Shown: piece by piece, positions 12,001-23,009 of the stretch
How positions within the stretch are numbered: position 1 is the stretch's first letter
Layout of the letters: the number at the start of each line of letters is the position of its first letter
Assembly: GCA_031213475.1 (NCBI GenBank)
Contig: JARUPZ010000002.1
Coordinates: 12,596,951 to 12,660,950 of the forward strand
From: Nereocystis luetkeana
Taxonomy: Eukaryota; Sar; Phaeophyceae; Laminariales; Laminariaceae
Direction: 5' to 3'
Length of the DNA: 64,000 bases
The notes under the pieces: model-generated
Seen by the model: only the letters and a program-made list of their open reading frames with translations
Database searches by the model: none
What the model was told of the DNA's origin: nothing
Made by a program: the position numbers and the translations under genes

Positions 12001-15000
12001 TACCGAAAATCGTACGAGGAAAACGTGATTCCGCCTGATGCTCGTTCTCTCCGCCGCACTGTTGACCGACGGCAGTCACAGACTCCGGTTCGCAAAACGG
12101 CTGACGCAGCAAAGTACGGCAACGAGATCCGCTGACACGACTACGTACAGCCGGACCCTTGCTCAACCAACAATGTTGACGAAACCGTCAACAAGTTAAA
12201 AGTGGCCATACGCGCGTCGTCGAAGGGGTGGCGGGTAAGCGGGGGGGGCCGCACCTTGCTTCCGGAGACTGGTGCCTCGAGGAACTTAGCACCCTTGCCG
12301 GTGGCCTCGCCATACATGTCTTGCATATCCTGTGGGAGCACGCAGAAACGAGACTGGTATTAGTCGTCACAAAATACCAACATACGCATGCACTTGATGT
12401 CGATACCGATGGCTACATCCTTGACTGATCACTCTCGAACGGAGTGGTGCCGTCGCCAAAACATGCCCATCAGTACAGAGTAGACGCGCTGATAAATTAT
12501 GTAGACCGTTGGTTTCGCTGTCGTCGTCAGAGTGACGAATCGAGACGATCGCTACACCCTATGAAAGCATTTGGTTTCTGTCGGGCTTGCAACTGGCCGT
12601 CCCGTTTCCCGAGGCGTGCGTGCGTGCACTCGCTCGATCTCACAACCGTTGCTGCCGACCTCCGACTTCTCGTGCGGGCCGCTTCTGTTCTCCCGAAGCA
12701 CATCTATACGCGTACGCGTACCAATACGTAGTATGTGCATGTGCCGCGAACACAGACACGAAGGGGACTCCGGCGAAGCACCGCCTGCCCGTCGCCCGTC
12801 CTGCATTCCCTCGGCCCTGCTGCTGTCGCCGGTGACCACACACCTCGCACGAAAGTAAACCAACCCCCGCCGAAGCAGTGGAAAAGTCAGGCTGAGATCG
12901 ATATACATTGCCTTTGGCTCACCTCCACCTGGAGAGTGGCGCAGTCGACTAGGCTCTTGCCCTCCGAGAGGCCCGCCAGCACGCCATCCTCCGGGTCGAA
13001 AAAGACATCGGCAGCGGCCTCCGGGGTTGACAGCATGCTGTAGACAATGTCGCACTTCTCCACTACCTGAGGGAGGGTAGGGGGGATACAGGGGGGGGGG
13101 TACTCATTTTCATACATGACCGAAGTTGTACGATCAGGGGTAGGGGAGGGGGGGGGTTCGCGTCGATCGTTCTCGACAGGTTTGTGTTGTAGTTGGTACG
13201 GTGCCAAGCGCAGAAAAAACGAAAAACGATGTCGCTTACAAGCCGTATAAGGTACCGAGAGCTCTCTTTGCAAATTTACTGCATTAACGGTGTTTGCTCT
13301 ATTAAGCATGGATCCGCTACGTAAGTGTAACGGTGACGTTTCCCTCCTTTCTATGCAGGTGTTTGTAGTGCACGCTCTGTATTATTCCGCGCAGGGAGCT
13401 CTATTCATATTTCAGATCGTTGAAAAACAACGATCTGCTCTGCCACATTCCGTGGTACTCCACGCAAGCTCTGGCGTGCTGCAGCGTTTCCTCCCTTTCT
13501 GCGCTTGACGGCATCGTATCCTTCACGACTTGGTTGGCACGAGGGTCGCTCCTACGGAAATCTACCCACCAGCCTCCGATTCCGGCAGCCGCCTTTCTCT
13601 GGTGGGTGTCAACTTCACGCTCGAGACCACCACGCCGGCACGTGCGGAGGCGATTGGGCGGAAAAACAGAACGCCCGCGAATACTGTGAAGGATAAAGCA
13701 ACAAAAAACCTCTGCTGCATCACGAGGACGATTTTTTGTCCGAATACGGTATACACACACGTGCGCGCGCTCACCTCTCTTGGGGTACCGGCGGTTTGGC
13801 AACCCGTCTGTTTGCTGAAGTCGGCCGCCTTGCTTCCGGTTCTGTTCCAGACCACGACCTCTCTCCCGCCCTTGATGAGGTTCCGGGCCATGCCGTCACC
13901 CATGATGCCCAGCCCTGTCAGAGGCAGATAGATGCATCGCGCCCGATTAGGTATCCTAGGGTACACGGTATCATAGCCCGATACCAGGTACCAAGAACTA
14001 TCGTACGCCACGATCGGAGACCATAGAGACTACGCGGCTGTGGTATCATACGCCCAACATCGACCCGATCGATCCGCAAAACACAAGAAAGTACCTAGTA
14101 CGAAGTATATACCAGGTATGTGATTATCGCTTTGAGAGATGAAACCAGCCACAGAGAACTTCCTTTGATCGGAGTCGGAGCAAATCGCAAGAACGTGCGG
14201 AGCGAAGTGCGTGTGTGCACTACGCACTTGACGCGGCTTCCGCTTGCAAAGTAAGCGTTCGCCTTGTGGCGAGGTGTTGTCTGTATGAACGTCGAAGCAC
14301 ACAGAAACACAAGTACACGCGCGGCCGTCCCCACCGTACACGCACTGTCAAGCTCAAAACCTATATACAGTAGTCTTATGTATTAATAGTATTTGTTTTT
14401 TTGGGTGGTCTGCTTTCGAGTTACCTGCGAGAGGTATGATATACCTGGTACACATATTATAATGCGATACGACTATGTTCGGGTATCGTGTTTCGTGGCA
14501 TGTCTAAAATAGTACGAGGTAGTTGACGCCAGCTACCCACCAATCAAAAACAAATCGTTGTACTAACGCGAGCCACGCCAGCTATATACCAATCAAATCG
14601 CTGGATTAACGCGAAACGCGAAATCACTCCACACACAAAAATAAGACAGACACAGCTCGCAGCTCGCACACCCACAGTCACGCGACGACTGAGCTTCGAT
14701 CTCGACATAAAATCAGCCCACGGTCAATCCACTTCGTACCGGGCAAGGCCAATGAGTACACATGATGGCCTCGAAACTGTCGTTGGAATCCGTGGCCTAG
14801 TGGGCAAGAGGTTGGCCGCGGCATTCTACGCTCTGAAGTCCAAACCTTCAAGACGTTCTCTTCTGTTGCCATCAGAGAGGGATGGAGAGTTTTTGTCGTC
14901 TGTTTTCTACACATCAGCTGCCAAATGTGTTTTTATTCGACGCCTGGCCCGCCCACGCCACATTACCGACCGAAGTGTGAGCACTATGACACTAGCGTGA

Positions 15001-17026
15001 GTCGGAGCCCCTGACCAGCGCGCTTCGTCCAGAGTTCATGACGCAGTCGTTGGGTTTGTCGATCGATGTCAAACCTGAAAAATTGTCTATTTCTTGCCAT
15101 CGGAAAGGTCGAGATTTTTTGTCGTCTGTTTTCTACAGACCAGTGCCAAAATAATTTTCATCAGACGCCCGGTCGGCCCACGCCATATACCACCGACCTA
15201 GATGGGAGCACTACGTGACACTATTGATAGGGTGGGTTGGAGACCCTAACCAGCACTTCCCGTTCAGATTTCATGACGGAGTCGGTTGGTTTTGTCGACC
15301 AATGTCTGCCGAGGATTCTCATAAAAATTGTCTCCAGTCTCCTGAGCCTGTCAGAACAAGGGCTTGACATATATTGCGCGGTGCGCAATCAAGTCCGCAA
15401 AAGCTGTCCCGTGACGTGTACTCGAAAAATTGCCTGTATGGCCAGTTCTTATTCAGTCGGAAACATGGATTGAAAAAGCCGGTTTTCGATCGGAGACAAC
15501 AATTGGCTTTTTTGTGCAGTTGAAAAAGCGCCTTTTCAATAAAAAAAACGATCAATTTTTTCAACTGGACCAGAGAGTCGAGAAAACTGAGAGTTTCCAT
15601 CCAACACGGCAGTCGGATTCATGCATCGGAAGAGTCAGAAAGCCCGGCCGCCTACAAGTAGCGCACACCCACGCCACAACAACACGACATACGACACGAC
15701 CCCACGCCACAACATCGGCGACGCTGGCTTGGTTGCTGTCACTTCTGCTGCTGCTCGCCACGAGTCAGCGTGATATATCCTTATCTACGCCCGTCAGCAG
15801 CACGTATCAGCACCCGATGGCCGCAGTGCGAGGTGTCGATAACCTTTGCCAACTGCTGCGCTGGCTGTAGCTTTGGCGGCTCTCGAAGCAGTCCTACGCC
15901 GCGATGGCCTCGAGGACGAGATGGAGCCCCGCATGTGAAGCTCAGCATGTACGTGCGGTTGGGCGCGACTGCTGGAAGATGAAGACCTCTCTGACCCCAC
16001 GAGCACTACGGCGAAGCAGCAGTTTCAAACCGACTTCCGCCTGCCCTACCCCTTTTTCTTGGAGCTACAGCAGTAGTCAAGCTACAGGCAGTAGTCACTC
16101 ACATCAAACGCTCCAGAAAAAACACAACAATCGTATATTCGACCCGACGGACGATAAGAAGGGTAGAGATTCACAATCCAGTCGGAAAAATAACCGACCG
16201 GAAACCGGCTTTTTCAATCTACGTTTCCGACTGCATAAGAATTGGCCTAGGGCCGTCAGCAATCAAGCCGTCAAGATTCTAGGCCAGATTCTACGGAAAA
16301 CGCCTAAATACTACTACCAGTACGACGTACGTTCCAGTATATACCAATCACTCTGGGCGGAAATATAACGACCGTTTATACAATTATGAATAAGACACTT
16401 CTTTTACATTTCCATCCAGAGCTGAACAAACAGCGAAACAAACCATACCTGCATGTACTAGTATACCGCAATGCCCCGCATACTACACGGAAATTATACC
16501 ACTACAGGTACCGGCATACCAGGGGTATACCAGGGAGGTCGTACGTGGCAACGTGCTGGTATTTTTTCTGTATCATATCTCCCGATCTCACGGCCATACT
16601 AATTTCAAATAGTGTAGTTGCTGTCAGTTGCCATCAGACTTAGGTTGCACGATGCAGACGTCACCGTCATTGACTGCTGCTGCTGCTGCATCGAGGCGGT
16701 GCAGCTTGGTCTTTGGATTACGCATGCAATGGCAACTGCCGACTGCTGGTGCCCCTGGGCGTTGGAAGAAACGACTGCTGCTGCTGCTGTCGTCTGTCGT
16801 CGTTTATCGAATGTCACCAGGTATACGTTTTACTTGCTTGTAATAGGGAAGCCTTACCGATGAAGCCGACCTTTTCTTGGTCAATTGACATCGAGAAGCA
16901 TCGCGCCGTCGCCGCCTTGCCGATCCCTGCGTGCCTCCAGAACCCTGCTGACGAAACGAAGGCCGCCGTCCTTCCAGAAAAAAAGGCGGAGGTAGCCATC
17001 GCTGCTCCCGTCGATGCCCTCATCAT
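9040..17026 (-). CDS. NADP-type beta-hydroxyacid dehydrogenase (GLYR/HIBADH family), complete
   Basis: Reduces small aldehydes such as glyoxylate or succinic semialdehyde, or oxidises 3-hydroxyisobutyrate, depending on subgroup. Nine exons in order: 17026-16858, 13914-13775, 13066-12923, 12329-12255, 11831-11739, 11057-11007, 10607-10515, 9768-9631, 9156-9040. All boundaries are GT-AG and in phase, giving 339 residues. Residues 1-50 are Ser/Ala/Arg/Phe-rich, like an organelle transit peptide. The Rossmann domain starts at FIGLGIMGDGMARNLIKGG (55-73), and VVVWNRTGSKA has the Asn-Arg-Thr seen in NADP(H)-preferring glyoxylate reductases. FLEAPVSGSK (167-176) is the substrate-binding motif. GKGTEMKLVVNM carries the catalytic lysine (about 222) and the invariant Asn. 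The C-terminal domain has PLKHAQKDMRFALGLGD and ALPVAAAANAEY. The start is the first of two Met codons after an in-frame stop. The next codon family choice, GLYR versus HIBADH, is open; I favour GLYR. Confidence 0.93.
13085..13160 (+). repeat. Short G-run repeat copy in a dehydrogenase intron
   Basis: A G-run, then tactcattttcatacatgac and cgaagttgtacgatca, then a second G-rich run. It is a degenerate core of the dispersed repeat with G-runs on both sides, 20 bp upstream of the 13066 exon acceptor. Confidence 0.55.
14860..15310. repeat. Diverged tandem duplication, about 225 bp unit
   Basis: Segments at about 14875-15075 and 15100-15305 share, in order, ttttgtcgtctgttttctac, a stretch with cccacgcca, gagcacta, gacact and ttcatgacg followed by gtcgttgg or gtcggttgg. 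Both lie in the first dehydrogenase intron and carry no coding signal. Confidence 0.6.
15440..16247. mobile_element. Candidate 808-bp element with about 60-bp terminal inverted repeats
   Basis: The left end starts ggccagttcttattcagtcg and continues with attgaaaaagccggttt. The right end, reverse-complemented, starts ggccaattcttatgcagtcg and continues the same way. No transposase is visible inside, so it would be non-autonomous. It lies in intron 1 of the minus-strand dehydrogenase. No clear target duplication was found. Confidence 0.45.
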
Positions 17027-18129
17027 GTTGCGCTGGCCCGCGTACTGCTACAAATTGCGATGGCGGGAGTACCACACATGAATAGTGGCGTTATTATGAA
17101 ACTGCTATTTGAGCGTTTCGTACAACGTTTGACTTTTTCCAATATTCTTGCGACTTCCGACGAACCAGGTGTACAAGTTTAGGTTTCAGTTTCAACCCTC
17201 GTTTACTTGTCGTCTTGTACCACGGAATGGTTTCTAGCTTTATTTATCTAAATATATGCGTACCGTAGTACGTACCAGCAGTTGGTGCCTGGAAGAGCCC
17301 AGCCAGTCCTGAGTCCTGACGAGTCAGCATTCGCATCGGTAGCACTATTTGCACGTACGCACCGTGCTTTACATACCTCGTATGTACAGACAGGTATTAT
17401 ACTATCTCGACGGTGTCAGAAAAACGTATGATCCAGGCTGGTTTGGGCTTCAGGCTTCAGGCGTCAGGGTTCAGACTTCGGGCTCGTGCATGCCCCTCTG
17501 ACTTGCCGCCTTGTCCGACGTATCCCACATACCAGCATGGGGAATAAGCTCAGCACGGAACAGGAAAATGCAGGCGAATCCCCGCCCGAAAGCATAATGG
17601 TGAGACCTCGATGCACTCACCCTGCGTTCCTCTCTTACATCGTCGAAATATACAGATAGATCTATGAACACAGCAGTGAGTTCGTACCGTACAGTCTTAG
17701 TAGTACATACCAGGGTAGTCCTTTTTCTGATTTCGCCAACCTTTTCAATATAAAGTAAGTGTTGAGGAAGCAACACAATTCTTATATTCATATCGACGTG
17801 TCGTCCTGAGAAAGCCGTACAGCGTTTGGCGCACCCAGACTATGAATGTATGCACGGTGCTCGTCAAACCGGCCTACCGGCCTATCGTGGCAATCGCCAC
17901 CGCCTGGTTTTCAGTACGTATTAATAGTAAGTCCTCTTCACACAGGCTATAAGATGTATTTCAAGCACACAGGGGGGGGCGCGAAGCACGTACTACAGTT
18001 GCGTACAGCAGTAGCATGTACGCATACATATTTGTTTGGTCGGTGGCTACCAGGGGCATTCATGTTGAGATAGGAACCGAGACCGTAAAGTTGAAGAATC
18101 GTGCTGCCTGGACCCTGTTTTTACTGTAG
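17027..18129. promoter_or_regulatory. Head-to-head intergenic region (dehydrogenase / LRR gene)
   Basis: The 1.1 kb between the divergent start codons at 17026 (minus) and 18130 (plus) should hold both promoters and 5' UTRs. I see AT-rich patches near 17240-17260 and scattered TACCAGG-type motifs, but no promoter element I can place with confidence. A near-repeat of ggcttcaggcttcaggcgtc lies at 17446-17470. Confidence 0.4.
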
Positions 18130-21100
18130 ATGAAGAAGAAGGAAGAACTGATCGTGGTCGACGCCCTGCTAGAGGAGGGCATCAACGATGGTGATTCGCG
18201 GCACCTCTGCCTCGATAAAACTCTTTTGTTGAGTTCTGGACACACGTGAGTTTAAAAATACCGATGTACGAGAACTGCCGAAAACAATTGACGATAGTCT
18301 GAGTCTTGAGATCTTGCCGACAGCAAAGTCTGTGGGCATGTTGTTGCGCGAAGTATGCCTTCTATGGCGCGGTATAGCGTGGCACGTGAGGAAACATCAC
18401 CATGGTGATTGCTGGCTTGTGTGTGTTTAAACTTGGATCCGGCTCTTCGATAACAATGTACTTTGGCTCACACGAAATCTGCCAGCACGCTCGGGCCGAA
18501 GGATCTCGAGGACGTCTTGGCAAGCGTTCGTAAGACTAAGCTCAAGCTGAACAAACTATCCGTGATGTTCAACAACACGGGGGCTCAGGGTGTCGGCAGC
18601 TTCATCGCTCAGGATAAAAATGTTAAAGAGGTCAGCAGTTCGAGCGCGAAAAATTTCCGCGCGTTCAGTTGGATAGAGTATCAGTGGGTACAGGTTCGCT
18701 TGGGGCGGCGGTATTATTCATCCGAGGCGTTCTACGTAGTGTATTACTCTTGTACGTTCCTCGTGTCCTTCTGCAAATATGCGTAAACCGACCTCCTCTG
18801 GAATGCTTGTAAATTGGCAGCGTGTATTATTTAAACTGTACGTACAACTTCGGACGGGAAACAACGAGCACTTCGACGTGTTTCCTCGTCCGATGTTGTG
18901 CGTCACCTACTGCACGTACTGCTGTGTGGTTTGCTGATAATTCCGACGTGTGTATAAACGTATGCGGGGGCGCGGCAAGCTATTGATAAGCGTCGTAAAT
19001 AGCCAACAAATATAGGCCTTTTAACCGTAAGGTATGTGGAACACACGACAGGTGACCCTCCTGTGCGAGAAGATTTCGCAGGAATCTATGAAGCAGCTTG
19101 CTGAGGCTCTCTACACCAATCGCACGGTCATCAAGCTTCTCTTGGGAGGACGGGAACTGCAAGAGGACGCAGCTCGTGCCCTGGGAAGGGTGTTGAAGCA
19201 AACCTCCGCTTTGCGGCAATTAACGTGGGTGCTCTCTTCGGTGGTCCATGAAATATATGTGCAGCGCACATGGGCTCGCCAACAAGCAACACCTAACCTA
19301 AGCTAGGCTTGAAACCTTGCACGTGTTGGACAGGTGATGATCTATACTATCGTAGATCATCTATTACGGGGGGCCATAGTTAATAGGACCAAATATTGTT
19401 AGTAAAAATGGTTAAACATATACCTGGCAGGTTTTTATGCAAACCATATGTCCTATTAACTATGGTCCCCCGTAATAGATCCTAACCTTCCGTTTTGCTG
19501 GTAAGATGTTGCGCGTGTTCAATAAGCAACATATCGGCTGAGTTATTAGGCAGCGCTATTAGTCAGCGCTGACTAATAGCTCAGTGGTTCTGGTGATTAT
19601 CCAACAGTGCAGGACTTGTATACTGTAGTGCTTGGTCCAACCCAGGGAATATGTGCGAGATCATGCAGACCATACGGTTCCCACCCGGCAACATGAGCCC
19701 CGTAGACCATACAGATCGGAAATGATTTATCTGTGCCCTGAAAAAATTAGATCATAAAGTGGAAATCGACTGTATGCCCGATGTGTGAAACATTGCTGTG
19801 GGCATATGTGAAGGTGTCACCTACTGAGAACTATGAGAAAAAAGATCGATCGATTACCGAGCCTAGGGTAAATCCGTGTAACACCCTCCACCCCCTCTGA
19901 ACGGCGGGGTCCCTGGGACGTAACGGTACCGTATTCGGCCGTATGTTGACCTACCCGCTTCGTTTCAATACCTGGGGAGCCAGGTAGACATGTGTTTAGG
20001 GACGCACGCGCAACCGTTTCTATAAGTGCAACGTTCGAAGTGAGATTCGAACCCGTGCCCTGCCGACGACGCCAAATGTGAAGGTGTTACCTACTAATCT
20101 ATAGGAGCAAAAAGATCGACCGATCACCAAGCTCAGGGTAAATTCGTGTAGCACATAGGCTACCTCATTCCCCTGTGTTAAATAGAGGCCCCTGTCGCGG
20201 AACCCCCAAGACGTTTGTCTCCGCCAGGTCTGTTATTTTCCGCTACGTAGCTCCGCATCATATCATACAGTACTGATCTTGAAAAGCGTGGCGTTTGTTT
20301 TGTGCGATATCGACTCTTTTTGAAAGATGACCCAAGGCGGAAAAAATGATCTACGTGCGGTACAGTAGTGATGCACACAGCGCCCTCTCATTGCGGAAGG
20401 CTTTGTGTAGTTGAAAGCGTCGTGGCGTCCGCCCTCGGAGGCAGTTCGACAACAACAAAAAACAGGACCAAAAGCCATCGGCGATTTCCGTGGCCAGAAA
20501 CCGGCGTGGGTATGAGCCCACCGACGAACGCAAACGCTCGTGCCTCCTAGATAAACCTGAGCGTAGGGCATCGTGAGTACCTGGTAGCGAGTTCGTACCT
20601 GGTATCTCTCTCTGCGTTGTTGTCCTGTGACCACAGAGCTTGCATCTCGCTAGAGTTAAGAACCGGCACGGACACTGGGTGTGCTGGGTGTCGACGGTTA
20701 GAAAGGACGGTTTATTTTGAGGAACACAGACACGCACCTCGGAGGGGAGAGGAGAGGCTTGGTTCACGCGCTGAGTCTGACAAATCGTCGATGTAGTGTC
20801 CTCGATGACACAACACAGATATAGTCGGCATTTACTTACAAACTGACCCTTGTTGAATAGCACCTGCGGCGTTTTTATCTCGACCCTCTCAGGTTGTTCA
20901 ACTGTGGGCTCCGTGACGGCGGGGCTAAGTACTTAGCGTCTGGGCTGGCTCCCAACAAGACCTTGCAACAACTGGAGTGAGTTGGTTCAATAATTCCAGA
21001 GATTGCTCACAAAACTGGTATGTACGTGCGTACACCCAAATAAAGCAATCCTGAACGGAGAAAAGGCCACTCCGCGCGATCTTTGCATCTCGTTTCTTCG

Positions 21101-22959
21101 ACGACGATTTGTTCGAAGGTTTACTGTGTCGACGCGTCTCACACCGTTTGCGAATCGAGCTCTTTTTCGCTCACTTGATTGCAGTATACGCGAGTACGGT
21201 CAAATAAAATGCTTCTTCCTTCCTATAATTTGAGCCATAGGGACCAGTTTTTGCTGGTTGACCTTGGTTCAACTATTACGAGGGACCATATTAAATACCA
21301 GGTAGGACCTACGGTCAATACAAAAACCTATATATTTACCTATTTTTACTGGAAATATTTGGTCCTATTTACTATGGTCCCCCGCAATAGAAACACGTAC
21401 GCAGTCACTGCCTTTTTTCCTCAAGTGCGGAGGATGCGTAAAACAACAGTGGTCCCGGGTGCCCTTCAGTAGCCCGTCTTGCGACTTGATCATTGCACAG
21501 CGAACAAAACGATGGGCGAGGTCGGTCTTGTCAGCTTTTTCACCGGTAGTGTCGGCGCGTTCAGCAGTGCGAGCGTCGACCGCCGTGAATTGGTCATGCT
21601 CGAGTGCCGTCCAGCTCCTTCTTGCATCGCGGCTCGAACATGATCCCCTGTCGCAGCACCCCGGGGTGCCTCGAATGCGCGTGGTGGATGCACTGCTCTG
21701 GTCGTCATTTTGAAAAAAACAACTAAAATTAAACCTTTTCCCCTGTCCCTGAAAGAAGCCCCCCAAAAATGAATCGTCCTGTTTTTAAATCGCTCAGCCT
21801 GACATACTGCGGCATTGGGGCGGACGGGGCAGCGGCAATTTCTCGTGCGGTACGGTCGCACCCGCTCTTAGGCCACCTGAAGTGAGTATCTCCCTCTCGC
21901 GGGTGGGTGCGGTTTTTGCAAGAAGCGCACGTAGAAAACTTTGAACCTTTTGTTTTGCTTGAGAAAAGAAGCCGCGTTGAGCAAAATCCTAAAGCTCGCG
22001 AGTTCGCCATTCGCCATCATGCTGTGCTTTGTATTATTTGGCGCATGTATCGTGAGTACGCAGTTACTTTTGCTATATTTGTGGGATTATAAAACAGCAA
22101 GAACGCCTTCCTGCACATGCCGGAAAATGTAGTGGAATATAAACCGACCTCGCTTGCTATTCCTTCCTGCACCCGAAGCAAGCACCACCTCGGTTGTGAG
22201 CGGAACGATATCGAGACCGCCAGACCGCACTCTGAAAAAAAAATGGCTGTAATTGCTGTGTTTGGCTCTTGACAACCGTGGCGGATAGCGTGGCACCGCC
22301 CACCGCTCGCTGTGTTGGTATGCGGAATGCAGAAAGTAAGCATAGCTGAACACGACCGGTGCAAGCGATTAGTTGAAGGTTATCTTACTGCTGGTTCTCG
22401 CTTTGCTTGTCGCTATCGCGTGACGACCGCAGCCTTAAGAAAAACTCCGTTGGGACGAGGGGTTCCCTCGCTTTGGCGGATGTTCTGCGAGGAAATCTCG
22501 TCATCCGGCATCTGATGTGAGCGTAGAATAGCAGCGTAAGAATCCCTTTAGGACTTGACCCCGAGATTTTGTGACAAATGAGTTTTAACTTGACTCTCGT
22601 GATCGTCACTTCATCCCGATAAATCCCACAGCACCTTGGACTAGAAAGCGCCACATGTATACGTGATGCCACACCGTCTCACCCATCATGATGATGATCA
22701 ACATCATCAATATCAACATCATCATCGTCATCACCACCACCACCACCACCATCATCACCATCCTCGTCGTCACTAGTGCTGCTCGAGCTGTCTGGCAGTA
22801 GCAGCAGCAGCTTTGCGCTACGACTATAGCCTCGAAATACCCAGATCATTCTGATGTGCTCAGCCCTCGAACAAAACGAGGGCTGTCATATTTTACCACG
22901 TACCTGGTAACATCATAACATGCCTTACGCTACCGTCCTTCCAACGGTTCATCGCCGCG

Positions 22960-23009
<50 letters not shown>

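Noticed and set aside
21365..21766. Minus-strand frame containing QFTAVDARTAERADTTGEK
   Set aside because: Charged and protein-like, but it lies in an LRR-gene intron, has no splice partner and matches no family I can name.
22684..22765. CAT/CAC repeat as a possible CRISPR-like or histidine-coding array
   Set aside because: A simple trinucleotide repeat with no spacers, in an LRR-gene intron.
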